DNA of 57,905 nt from Cercozoa sp. M6MM (taxonomy: Eukaryota; Endomyxa: Ascetosporea): the NCBI GenBank assembly GCA_040357565.1, contig JBDODJ010000071.1. One strand, written 5' to 3'. A model generated the notes under the pieces. That model saw only the letters and a program-made list of their open reading frames with translations, had not been told where the DNA came from and did no database searches. The translations under genes and the position numbers were made by a program. This document shows, piece by piece, positions 1 through 10,770 of the stretch. Within the stretch, counting starts at the first letter, position 1. Each line of letters begins with the position of its first letter.

Positions 1-57
1 TGCAAGGGGGGTAAATAGGGGGGTAAAGAGGGGGGTAAAGAGGGGGGTAAAACCACC
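1..57 (+). repeat. Intronic G-rich tandem tract (GGGGGGTAAA type)
   Basis: The window opens with about four units of a roughly 13-nt repeat, G6 followed by TAAA and a short spacer. This is the reverse complement of the TTTACCCCCC units found on the sense strand of most introns here. It lies in an intron of the SHPRH-like gene just before the exon starting at about 69, so its polarity is opposite to the usual one. Confidence 0.7.
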
Positions 58-1841
58 GCTATGCGCAGACGAGGACAACCCGATTCTCGCCAGTCTGACG
101 CGCATCGTTCGCGACTGCAGGTACCCTGCATACGAGACACCCCCTTAACCAAACGCACCCGCTTAACCAACACGCACCTTTAACCATACACTGCCTTATT
201 CATAGACCCTTAATAAACACAACGCACCCTTAATGAAACACAGACGCGAGTGCACGCGACTGGAGCGCGACCTGTGTCGCCGACTGCGCGCACTCGCGAA
301 CGACGTGTGGAGCGGTAGTTTTACCCCTCCCCCCTCTTTGCCCCTCCCCCATTTACCCCTCCTTACCCCTCCCTCTTTACTTCCCTCTTTACTTCCCTCT
401 TGACTCCCCTCTTTACCCCCCTCTTTACCCCCCTCCGCCCGGCAGGAAGGAGAGACGGGTGGCAAAGACAGGCGCGGCGACTGCGCGAGTCGCTGCGGAT
501 GCTGCTGCGTGCCAAGCAGATTGTAGCCGGCTGTTTACCCCCCCCCCCTTACCTCCCTCTTTGCATCCCTTTTTACCCCCTTCTTTATCCCATCTTTACC
601 CCCCCCCCGTTGACTACAACAGGCAGAGCACGGCTGGGACGATGCGGAATACGTATGTTTGCTTTGACCGCCCCCCCCCCTGCCCCCCCCCCCCCCCCCC
701 CGTTTTCCCCTCTTTGCCACCCTCTTTGCCTCCCTGTTTACCCCTTGCTTACCTCTCACCCCTGTTTATCCCCCCACCCAGGCCAGGATGGTGAGCGTCG
801 AGAAACGCGACCGAAGCGACGAGTCGGTGTCGGCGAGCGTCGATCCTAATGTACCCGATCGCCTGGATTGTTCGTCCCTGCATCCGCGCGGACGTGTGTG
901 TGTGTAGATCACGACGAAGGACACCGAGTGGCTGCAGTGGATGCGACTGGACGCGCAGAAGTGCTCCTGCTTAACTCTTCCCCCCTACCCCCTTTACCCC
1001 TCTTTACTTTCTCCCCCTTTACCCCTCTTTACCCCCCTTTGCCCCCCTCTTTACCCCTCCCCCCCCATTAGTGCAACCGACGTGGTGCACGTGGTCAAGC
1101 TGCTCCAAGTGTCTTGGGCACTCGACACGGGTGCTTTTACCCCCCTGCCCCTTATCCCCTACCCTTTACCCTCCCCCTGCCCCTTATCCCCTACCCTTTA
1201 CCCCCCCCCCCAGGAGCGGCAGCGGCGTACCTGACCGACACTGATGCTGCAGCCGCCAACGACGAATTTAAGGGTGCGGTTTCGTCCATGTGGACCCTGC
1301 CTGTGTGTCCATGTGTACCGCCTGTGTGTCCATGTGTACCGCCTGTGTGTACGGTGTAGCCACCGTCGAAGCGCTGACGCAGCAGGGCATGGAAGAGGCT
1401 TCCGCGCGGACACTGGCGGCGGCACTCTCCGTGCCTGTCGACGGTACCACCTGAGTGAGCACGTGACCACCTGAGCGAGCACGTGACCACCTGAGTGAGC
1501 ACATGACCCACTTGAGTGAGCACGTGACCACCTGAGTGACCACCTGAGTGACCACCTCACTGCGCATGTTGCAGATCTAGCCGTCTACGTGTCTGCACAA
1601 CAGTTGCACGAGCTGCGCAGTCTGCAGGTGCTACCCCATCTACCCCTTACCCTTTTACCCCCCACCCCCCTTTTACCCCCTTACCCCTCTTACATCCTAT
1701 TTGCCTGCCTTACTTTGCACCCTTATACCCCTTTTACCCCCCCCCCCCCAAACACACAGCGTCGGCAGCAGCGCTGGGAGTGCGAAGTCGACCGGAAAAT
1801 CAAACTGCTCAACTTTGCTCCCTACGCGCGCGGTGGGCTCT

Positions 1842-1885
<44 letters not shown>

Positions 1886-2390
1886 NNNNNNNNNNNNNNN
1901 NNNNNNNNNNNNNNNNNNNNNNNNNNNNNNNNNNNNNNNNNNNNNNNNNNNNNNNNNNNNNNNNNNNNNNNNNNNNNNNNNNNNNTACCCCTCTTGCCTC
2001 CCTCCCCCTTCAGCGTTCGGTTTCCGCAACACGGTGCAGAATGAGGTCGTGCTGTTGCAGGAGGAACTGCAGTTTGGTACGACTCCGATTCGAACGCAGC
2101 CTTAACCAGAGACTAAACGCAGCCTTAACTAAAACTCTTAATTGTTTGACAGGTGTGTTCAAGACGGTCGAGGAGTTCGGCGGCACGCTGTGCGAACTGC
2201 TGCGACCGCGTCCTGTCGACACTGACGATGCTCCCACTCAGGATGATCCCAGTGGGGATGATCTCACTCAGGATGATCCCACTCAGGATGGTCCCAGTGG
2301 TCAAAGTGGCGATCAGCGTTTCCTGTACGACGACGAGGACGACCGACTTGACGTGGCGACGCCTGGCTTCGTCGTCGGTGCCCTTTACCC

Positions 2391-2423
<33 letters not shown>

Positions 2424-2950
2424 CGGCCCCTGTTAGCCTCTCTCTTTCTTCGCTGTTTACCCCCCTACCCCGCGTGCAGAGGATCGGAACGACGTGTACA
2501 AGGACCTGCCGAATTTCGGTCCGCGCGCCGTCCGCGCGTGCGCGCTGATCGACGCGTTTCTGCGTCGGCATGGCAGTCGCATTCGCGTCTGGTCCATGCA
2601 GTACGCCTGTCCTGTCCATCTGCACATGCATGTGTCCATTTCTCCATATGTGTGTGTCCATCTGTCCAGACGCGCGAGCATAGCGAACCAGGTGCAGCAG
2701 TACGCGACGCGGTGTCAGGAGCAGCGCCGTCTGCGTTCGCTGCTGCTGCGACTGAGCGACGTGCACCGGCGGCACCGTCACCGGTACCGTGCCGACGGTT
2801 TTGTCGCCACTGATAGTGCCTCTAATGGTGCCTCTGATGGTGCCTCTGATGATACCACCGTCACTGATGATGCCACCATCTCTGATGATCTCGCCGCACT
2901 CCTGCGCGAGATCAGTTGCGCTCTTGTCGAGATTCGCGGGTACACACACA

Positions 2951-3034
<84 letters not shown>

Positions 3035-4415
3035 GTGACTGACTGACTGACTGACTGATTAACTGACTGACTGACTGCTCTCAGCGGTGACGACAAAACA
3101 AAACACGCACTGAAACTTCAAAACGCATCGACTCTGTCGCAAATGTTAGTTTATTCCGTTTTTTGGTTTTGGTGTTTGTCCATGTCCTCGAGGATGAAGC
3201 CACGCAGAGAGGAGGCACAGAAACGGCTGGATCGCGAACTGCGCTCTTTGCGCGAGCAAGTGGCCTTCTCTCATCGTGCACTCTCGCGTCTGTGGAAGAC
3301 CTATGTTGAGTATAGAGATTTTTAGTTTTTGAGGATTTTGATTGTATTCATGTTGGCAGCAAGTTCGGTGCGATCGAGGCCGAGATGTGCAACACGGGTT
3401 TGATTGACTTCAGTTTTTCCTGCTTTAACTGGCTATTGCCTGACAGGAAGCTCGCTTGACTGGTTGACTTTACCCGTGATCGATGTGGTGTGTGAGCAGA
3501 GCCGGGCAAGCAAAAGCTGAGCGAGGTGATGCGACCCTTCGTGTCGCCGGACAATCTGACCGAACTCGAGTTCAATCGTTTCGACATCAACGCCGTGCTG
3601 GAGCGGTCGCAGTCTCTGTATCTCCATTTGCTTTCTTTGTCTATTTCTTTAAATCTCTCTGCACAATTCCTCTTTGCACGAATCTTCTTGCAGAACGAAA
3701 GAGCAGGAGGAGAAGAAAGTCAAAGAACTGGCAGATACCCTCGTAAAACCGACTCACATGTGTTTGTCTTCTTTTCGACTTTGCAGTGTCTGCTTGTTTG
3801 CAGGATGATGTGTTTGGAACTGTGCATCTGGTGGCTGCCGACACTGCGCGCTACGTATTGGTTAGTCCTGCCATCCAGTCTGTCTTGTAGGTTGATCTCT
3901 GTACGTGCTCGCAAGTGCGCAGATCTTCAAGGAGATACGTCTCATGTGCGATCGCTTCTTGCTGGCCAAGCGAGAAGCCGATGAGACTGGTACCAAAGGT
4001 GTGCCTTGTGTTGAGACAAGGAAGTGTTGTGTTCCCCTGTAGTTGAGTTGGAGGCTGCACGCATGACACGCAAGACACATAGCATGCAGTCACCGTGGCT
4101 GCAACTGGTCGCTGCTGACGATGACAGCTCCGACGAGGAGGTCGGTCCCTTCGAACGCGACGTGGAGGTACAGACTCTGTCTGTACGACTACAATACTGT
4201 GCATGGTGAACTCACGCTCTCCGTAGATACGCCGCATCCAGCTTCTTCTGCGTCAGAATGCACGCAAGCTGTACCATACTTCCTGTACCATTGTGCTTGT
4301 ATCCATGCGCACCCATCCAATGAGTAGCAAGAACTACTCTCGGCACTTGCGTCCCTACCAGTTGCTAGAGCAGCAGCAACAACAGCAACAACAGCAACAA
4401 CCATTGCAACAGCAA

Positions 4416-4447
<32 letters not shown>

Positions 4448-6008
4448 ACAACAACAACAAAAGCAGGATGAAACAGAGGAACGTCCCTTTGTCGAGACCG
4501 ACGATTGTCCCGTGTGTCAGGAGCCTCTGCAGTCTGCACGTCGCATCACCATGCTACCGTGTGCACACGGTCTGTGTTCGCCGTGCTTCTCGCGACTCAT
4601 GTATACTCCCTTCTTTGCACCTTGCCTATTCGTCTCTTCTTGACTATCCTTCTCCTCTTGACAGACGTAGTGCTTTCCTGCGGCACCAGTGTCCCGTGTG
4701 TCGGCAGCACTTTCATATGCAGCACATCGAACACATCTCCAACGACCCCAGGAACAAGAGTGACAACAGCAACACCGACGAGTCTTCTGGTTCCCCCAAA
4801 AGCGCCGACGGACGCAGACATTACCCGGTGCAGCCTTTGTACGCCATGCCGCCTGTCGTTGGCCGGCACGATGCAGTCGATGTGCACACCGAACCTCCTC
4901 GTGTATGCTGCTTTGTTCCGACTCTCCTCTGTCTCAATGTGGATGTATGTTTGTATATCTTGCATAGGGCATTGAAGTGCACGGAAGCGAGCAACTCGGC
5001 GTGAAAATCGCGACGCTGGTGCAGCTGCTGCGTTCGCACGACGATACCTCGCTCGTCTTCTCGCGCTTCAACGACGCTTTGCTGCTACTGCGCCGCACGC
5101 TCAGAGCCAAGTATGCCTTGTCTACGTAGCTTCCCTGGGGGTTGTCTTCGTTGCCCCTGAGTTTATCTCCTGGTTTGGTGTTTGTTGATGCAGTGGCATA
5201 CCGAGCAACCTGGTGGCCGGCAGTCTCAGGCAGCGACAGCAGGCACTTGCTGCCTTCCGAGCCGGTCCCGACGACGTCGATGTTGTATTCCTTACCGCCG
5301 TTCCGCTACCACCAGGTAGCACTGTAGTATTTGCACAGGGGCAGAAACGAGCACGAGCGCCGCCGCGACGAGTGCTGCTGCTGCGACTGCACGTCGACAA
5401 CGCCGGTCTGACCGTACCTTGTGCCACTTTGCAGGTTCAATCTTTTAACGATAGAAATCGTCCGTCCTTGTGCAGCTGAACGAAGCATCGCATGTGTACT
5501 TTATGGAGCCAACGCCATCGCTGTCGGTGACACAGCAGGCCATCCACCGCTGTAACACGAGTTGACCGCTTCCATCCCTCTTGTATCCTATCTCGCTTGC
5601 TATCCCAGGTTGGCGTCTGGGTCAGACCAAAGAGGTCACAGTGACAACACTCTGCCTGCGTGACACTGTTGAGCACGTATTCGCTTCCTTTTTAGCCATA
5701 GGTCCCTACCCACCTATACCTCTGCTTGACGCTGTTGTGGCAGGCTCTTTTGTTGCGTCGTGCGGAAATCTTGCGCGCGCATGCAGATCATCACCACGGT
5801 GCAATAGAGTCAGGCAGGGGCGCAATTCGCGTGCGCGCTCGCGGATATCTTGACGAACAGCACCGCAACGACAGCGACGACGACGATGACGACGAGAACG
5901 AGCAGGCCGAAACTGGCATGGGTGCTCGCGAGACCATCACCAATGCGCAGTTGCTCAAGTACTTTACGCTTTTCTTTCCGTTCTCTTTAATGCACCAGTT
6001 TGTGTCGT

Positions 6009-6057
<49 letters not shown>

Positions 6058-6067
6058 NNNNNNNNNN

Positions 6068-6115
<48 letters not shown>

Positions 6116-6180
6116 CATGCAGACTCCTGGGAGGACCGCTTACCGAAGCTGAACTGTCGCTGATTAACGATGGGCTCTAG
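1..6180 (+). CDS. SHPRH: SHPRH-like SNF2 helicase / RING E3 ubiquitin ligase, C-terminal part (5' partial)
   Basis: In other eukaryotes SHPRH is a nuclear SNF2-family ATPase with a RING finger that promotes PCNA polyubiquitination during DNA-damage tolerance. Seen here: about 25 exons. Helical, charged exons (about 69-3950) match the linker between helicase lobe 1 and the RING. A polyQ tract lies at about 4369-4460. The RING at about 4504-4725 has CPVC, LPCAHGLCSPC and HQCPVCRQHF, and is followed by a HIEHI segment like that after the SHPRH RING. Helicase lobe 2 follows (about 4970-5800): SLVFSRFND, a GIPSNLVAGS region, and the motif VI-like RLGQTKEV at about 5610-5640. The last exon ends LINDGL and stop at 6178-6180. 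Lobe 1, with the Walker motifs, must lie before the window. Oddities: the exon at 2170-2370 carries an Asp/Pro/Ser repeat, another Ser/Asp-rich repeat lies at 2812-2900, and a 100-N gap interrupts an intron. Motif VI has a conserved core but poor flanks (HRC before it), so ATPase competence is not certain. Confidence 0.88.
320..444 (+). repeat. Intronic pyrimidine tandem tract, CTCTTTACCCC units
   Basis: An SHPRH intron made almost entirely of 10-14 nt units of the form CTCTTTACCCC(CC), ending in CCGCCCGGCAG at the 3' splice site. It is the clearest example of a pattern repeated in many introns of the SHPRH, PP2C, giant and UTP13 genes. The tract stands where a polypyrimidine tract would be and probably serves as one. 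Confidence 0.75.
1300..1353 (+). repeat. Short tandem repeat, 21-nt unit, intronic
   Basis: Two and a half near-perfect copies of a 21-nt unit of the form CCTGTGTGTCCATGTGTACCG, in the SHPRH intron ahead of the exon that starts near 1361. Confidence 0.7.
1444..1562 (+). repeat. Intronic minisatellite with CACGTG cores
   Basis: About five to six copies of a roughly 20-nt unit, GTGACCACCTGAGTGAGCAC with small variants, fill the intron between the exon ending near 1440 and the exon starting near 1575. The 3' copies are shortened to 12 nt. The unit contains CACGTG palindromes at several junctions. Confidence 0.8.
1844..1985. other. 42-nt poly-G run followed by a 100-N assembly gap
   Basis: Directly after coding sequence (reading ...YARGGLF) a run of 42 G is followed by exactly 100 N (1886-1985). 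After the gap come a pyrimidine tract and the next exon at about 2012. The GT donor of this intron is not visible. The run is either true intronic poly-G or an assembler or sequencer artefact, so the exon end here is unreliable. Confidence 0.85.
2393..2423 (+). repeat. 31-nt poly-G run in an SHPRH intron
   Basis: The intron begins in the usual way (GTGCCCTTTACCCCC) but turns directly into 31 G before resuming with CGGCCCCTGTTAG. C-to-G inversion at the same point is seen again at 21760-21793. Confidence 0.85.
2953..3076 (+). repeat. (CT)n microsatellite followed by (CTGA)n
   Basis: About 75 nt of CT dinucleotides followed by about 40 nt of GACT/CTGA tetranucleotides, in the SHPRH intron between the exon ending near 2940 and the exon beginning near 3190. 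Confidence 0.85.
6012..6114 (+). repeat. (GT)n microsatellite with 10-N gap, last SHPRH intron
   Basis: A long GT array broken by 10 N at 6058-6067, lying immediately upstream of the final 3' splice site (TTCATGCAG) of the SHPRH-like gene. The true array length is unknown. Confidence 0.9.
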
Positions 6181-6956
6181 TCGCTGCGGAGGACTTGAAT
6201 TGCCGCGCACTGGTGCACGCGTCGTGTGTAGTTCATTCATAATTAGTTTCGTTTACCGTCAGCCGTGCCGATCTGAACTCCAAGTCTGAATCTCACCCGA
6301 CTCAGCGCAGGCCGTCGTGTTGCTTCGTAATTTGTCCGGTAGGGCAGCCAGTATTACTATGACGTGAAGCGAAAACGATAGAATTAAGTTACTCCGCTCT
6401 AGATAGCTATCGTATATGAGGCAGTAAGTAAATTAGTAAGTTTTAAAGCTTTCATACCTCAAATTCGATCAACGCCGAACTCTGCAGCTGAGGCCACCAC
6501 CCGACAAACTGAACTCTAAAATTTACTCCATAAGTGCACCAACTGCCCGTTTGAAGAGCCGTCATCCAGTATGGATATTCGCGAGTCACGTAACGGGCAC
6601 GCCACTCAAGTTCGTCGGCCTGTGAGATTGCCGCGACTTTGTTGCACAGTGCCTCGGTTCAAAAGCCGCCCACTCGCCTTTGTTCTTTGTAAGCTGTGTC
6701 TGCGCACCGTCCACTCGCCTTTGCTCTTTGTAGATTTACTTGGGAACTGAGCGATTATACTAGACGCTTGAGTTTACTGAAATAGTGCGGAACGTGCCCT
6801 GGGTGCGTGACGTGACTCATTCTGCGTTCTTAGCAATCAGCACTTTCCCTTGACGCCAGTGACGGTAAACCTCCTTGAAGCACCGGGATACCTCGAGTGC
6901 TCTGTATCGGTCGTGTGCAACATTTCACTTCTACTGTATCGATAGACTTTTAATCG
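6181..6956. other. Intergenic region between SHPRH-like gene and next (+) gene
   Basis: No convincing coding, no AATAAA just after the SHPRH stop, and no tRNA-like A/B boxes. Composition is more AT-rich than the genes and free of microsatellites. A tandem-like pair, CACTCGCCTTTGTTCTTTGTA and a close copy, occurs at about 6671-6732. It probably holds the SHPRH 3' UTR and the promoter of the next gene. Confidence 0.6.
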
Positions 6957-7542
6957 ATGCGTTTGCTGTATGCGGCGCTGCTGGCGCTAACTGGCGCCGC
7001 AGTAGCGGCATCCTCGTCTTCGCACACGATGAAACGTCGCATTTACGCCAACGGATTGCAAGTCGAGTCGTTAGAGGATGTAACACTGCTTCTGCCTTTA
7101 CCTTTCTCGACTGTCGGCACCTGGGCGGCCTTTGTTTAGGCCAAACGAAATGCTCTGTCCACGCGCTATGGCAAGTATCCGGCTCTTCGTTTGCGCAAGG
7201 TGAGTTTAGCTCTAAATAATTTTGGTTCCAAGGTACAGCAATTACACTTAGACCGCATCTGCAAGTCGTGTAGCTGAAATGGTACCCACTCACCTCTGCT
7301 AAAGACGACAACAGAGTGTGTCTGTGCAGTCGGGCAGTTCTCCAGTGCAGCCAACGTCCGCGCGGACGTCGATGCTGGCTCCACCGGCTTTCCGTCGCCA
7401 TGTAAAAAAACTCCGCGTTGCTCTAGATATAGAATATATATATGTGAAACCCAATTCTCGAGCAGAGTCATCAAGCCGTGCCTGTCCGCTCGGACCGTCG
7501 GTCGCACCGCCCGCTACAGTCGCGTCTCATGGTACACACTGA
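6957..7542 (+). CDS. Putative secreted-protein exons, possibly the 5' end of the PP2C gene
   Basis: An ATG at 6957 opens a strong signal-peptide-like start: MRLLYAALLALTGAAVA, followed by Ser-rich and basic residues. After the codon GAT at 7078-7080 a roughly 58-nt GT...AG intron joins in phase 0 to an exon reading AKRNALSTRYGKYPALRLRK (ends about 7199). A GTGAGT donor and the CAG near 7330 lead to a third exon, SGSSPVQPTSARTSMLAPPA. From there the frame either runs to TGA at 7540-7542 or leaves by a phase-0 donor at about 7407 (GTAAAA) to the TAG acceptor at 7587-7589 and into the PP2C gene. I recognise no domain. Seen: signal-like segment and consistent splice phases. Inferred: that it is expressed at all. 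Confidence 0.35.
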
Positions 7543-7589
7543 TACAGCTTACTGGGATCAGTTGTTAGGACGGTAGCACTGTATTGTAG

Positions 7590-8153
7590 GATGATTTGAT
7601 TGACACCGACGTCCAGAGTGCGCAGTTCATGCCTTCCTTCGCAGAGCCTCCCTTCGCAGAGCCTCCCTTCCTGGACGGCGGTGGTTTGGGAGCCATGCCC
7701 CATCCTCCTCCATCCATGCTCCCTGTTCCGCGAGAGCAGCGCATGCACGAACCAGGATTGGATGTATCCTTTATGCCTCCCGAGTCGCGCGTGCCACCTC
7801 TGCCGATTGACATGCTGCCTGTGTGTCCCCTGGACGAGTCGGCCGACTGCTACTGGCCTTGTATGCGCACACGACACCGCGCCTCCCTGGGCAGCTGCAG
7901 TCACCCGACTCGGCAGCGGCAGCAGCAACATTGGCCTCAGCATCAGCCGAACCCGCAAGAGGAGGAGACGCGTCTCGTACGTCAGGTGAGCATACGCCTG
8001 TTTTGCCTACATCTACGCCCTTTATCCTTCTGACCCCCCCAGCGCATGAACGAACTGGAGATTGAGCAACATCTGCGTCTGCTCTATCTGGCGGTATCTC
8101 CCCTCCAACTCTTTATTGTTTCCCTCCCTTCCTGCATGTAGACACTGCAGCAT

Positions 8154-8227
<74 letters not shown>

Positions 8228-10770
8228 GCTGCAGCAACAACAACAGCTGCAGCAGGAAATGGCACACGTGCCTGTCGGCAGTGACAGCACCGTTACTCCC
8301 TTCGATCAGACCGGTGACGCTGTCGTCACAAATAGAGTGCCGGTGCCGCGCGCTCCGTCACGTGCCTACGGCTACATGCCCAGTGACAGCACCGACATTG
8401 ATCTCACTGACAGCTGTGCTGATTTCAATGACGGTGACCTCTACGACTGGTGCAGCAGCGACGGCAGCAGCGAGCGCGCGCAGGTTCCGCGCGGACTCTT
8501 CTCTTCGCTCTTTGGCAAGAAAAAGAAGAAGAAGAAGAAACAACAACAACAGCAACAGCAACAGCAACAGAAACTAGAAACACCGTCATACACGCCAGTG
8601 GCGCCGGTGCCTGTTTATGTGTCAGAGGTTTAACTTACCTCTCTACCCCTACCCTCCCCATTTACTCCCCTCTCATTACCCCTCCCCCAGCAGCAACCGC
8701 AGATCTACGTGACACCTCCCACAACGCAGCAGCAGCAGCATCAGCACCAGCCGAACCAACATCCTCCTTACCAACAGCAGCAGCAGCAGCAGCAGCCGTA
8801 CCAGCAGCAGCAGCTGCAGCGAGAACGCCTGCAGATGCCAGTGCCGCAGTACATGCGTCCACCGTCGCCGAGTCGACCAAGCCACGTGGTGACCCAGTCG
8901 CGTCCACCGACTCCGTCACCGTCACCGTCAGTGATGTCTCCGTCACCGTCGCCATCAGTGAAACCCGTCACCCTCAGCGAGGACACGCGGTGGTTCTGAC
9001 CCCAGGCGCCTCCGCAGCGACCGCCGCCGACGGTGGGACTGACACCGTCACCCCTCATGCCAAGTGGCCCCAAACCGTCCCCTGCCGCCGAGGTCAGCAT
9101 CCACGTGGACACCGTGCCACACGCCGTGTTCGGCGCAGTGGCCACGGTGTCTCTCACTGGGCAGCGACACTCCTCATCCGAGGACTTTATTGCGGTATCG
9201 TGGGGTTGTACCCGCCCCCCACCCCTTACACCCCTTTTACCCCTTACACCCCCTTTACCCCTTACACCCCCCCGTACTGTAGATAGAAACGACGGAGGAT
9301 CGCACCGTGTTCGCCGTGTTCGACGGTCACGGTGGCGGCGGTGTCTCGGGCATGGCCAGGACGCTTCTGCCACCACTTGCGCTGGAGAAACTCCGGGCCA
9401 GTGGCGACACGGCCAAGGATGCACTCGGTACAGTAGAGGGGCACGCTGCATACTAGCTATACATATAGTACTGGTGTCCTGTACTGATTGGCAGGAGAGA
9501 GCTTCCTCGAGACAGACGCAGCGATACATCGTATTAGTCTTCCTTGCTCCCCCTGCGCCCTGCCACCATACCTACCCCCCCCCCCCATCCAACAGGCACA
9601 CAACAGTTCAGCGAAGGCGGCGTCGGTTCCACGGCGACACTCGTCTTTGTGTATCCAGCATACACCTGTGATGCCTCCCAGGCCCTACACTTCCGGATAT
9701 GCAGACCGCACCAGGGCGACCAGCTCCTCGTGGGCAGTCTGGGCGACTCGCCGGCGCTGCTGGTGTCGCTGCTGCCGCACGGCGGCCTGCGCCACGAGCG
9801 TCTCTCGGTGTCGCACAACCCGTCGTCCGATAAAGAGCAGCGCCGCATCAACGCAGCCATCGACGAGGCCATTGTCCCCCCGCCCATCTACCCTTCCCTT
9901 TAGTTCCCCTACTTTGTTCCCACCATAGAGCGCAAGCAACGACTTCTCGGAGAAGCAGCGGCTCAACAGCATGTGCATTGCCGACTAGTTCTATCCCTCC
10001 CCCATCCCCCGTGCTGTACTGTGTGCATGTGTCTGTGTGGCTGTGATAAGGCGACCGCGCCCGGTGGGTGGCATCGTGCGCGTCGGCGGCACACTCGCCG
10101 TGTCGCGTGCACTCGGCGACTTTGCGGTTTACCTCCCTCCCCCACGCTCAGTAACCCTTCAAGCTACAGTACCCTTCTGTGTGTGGTCGTAGTACAAGTG
10201 GGACGTCACGTCTACTCGCAACGCAGTGACGGCCAAGCCGAGTAAGCACGGTCTGTGTGACTGGGTGACTGACTGATGGTAGGCATGTGCACGTGTACAT
10301 GTGTGAGTGTCCAGCGGTGAAGACGGTGCCCATGCCGACCTCAAGTCACGAGCGCGCCGCCTTCCTTGTGCTCTGCAGTGACGGTGTCACCGACGAACTC
10401 GACGACGCTCTCGTTGCCGATGGTATATCCCCTGTTCGCTTACTCCTTCGCCCCATTACCCCCCCCCCATGTGCGAAGCTGTTATCTCGGAGACGCAAGG
10501 CGTGCGCAGCGGCCAAATTTCGCTCGAGCAGGTGCGCCTTGCCCCTTTCGATTAAATTGAATCCGGCAAGCGCTCTCACAAGTTGTCACCATACAGGGCC
10601 TGCGCGCGGCGGCGCATCGCATCGTTCGCGACGCTGTCGACACTGCTGCGCGAAAGCCGGTATAGCACATTCGGGGAACATTCAACATTATATCAAAATG
10701 TGATTCCCCTTGCCAGAATCGCGAGCGTGACGACATCACTCTCATCATTGTGCCTCTGCTGTACGGATAG
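7590..10770 (+). CDS. PP2C-family (PPM) serine/threonine protein phosphatase with long Q/P-rich N-terminus
   Basis: PPM phosphatases remove phosphate from Ser/Thr with two metal ions held by Asp residues. The catalytic part (about 9090-10770, split over some ten exons) shows the family motifs in order: HSSSEDFIAV, VFAVFDGHGGGG (about 9307-9342), GVGSTATL (about 9619), LLVGSLGDSPALL (about 9725), GGTLAVSRALGDF (about 10086-10125), LVLCSDGVTDELDD (about 10365-10407) and RDDITLIIVPLLYG ending at TAG 10768-10770. All metal-binding Asp positions I can place are present, so it looks active. Before it come roughly 450 residues of low-complexity Pro, Ser and Gln, including CAG/CAA polyQ at about 8150-8260 and 8540-8570 and a Lys run. 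The first exon has an in-frame ATG at 7630 (MPSFAEPPF), but it also stays open to an acceptor-like TAG at 7589, so exons at 6957-7406 may be its true start. Confidence 0.88.
8145..8260 (+). repeat. CAG/CAA coding repeat (polyglutamine)
   Basis: Mixed CAG and CAA codons giving a polyglutamine stretch in the PP2C N-terminus. Related polyQ tracts lie at about 8540-8570 and 8775-8820 in the same protein and at about 4369-4460 in the SHPRH-like protein. Confidence 0.85.

Noticed and set aside
4293-4539. Long open frames of Val/Ala or Gln text on both strands
   Set aside because: They are frame shadows of the SHPRH CAG/CAA polyglutamine tract; only the frame leading into the RING continues.
6181-6880. 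Possible tRNA gene (a GGTTCAAAAG box near 6656)
   Set aside because: No matching A box or acceptor stem could be paired around it.
8662-9529. Overlapping plus- and minus-strand open frames rich in Thr/Val and Cys in the PP2C N-terminus
   Set aside because: They are shadows of CAG and CCGTCA coding repeats; the Q/P/S frame connects by splicing to the PP2C core.
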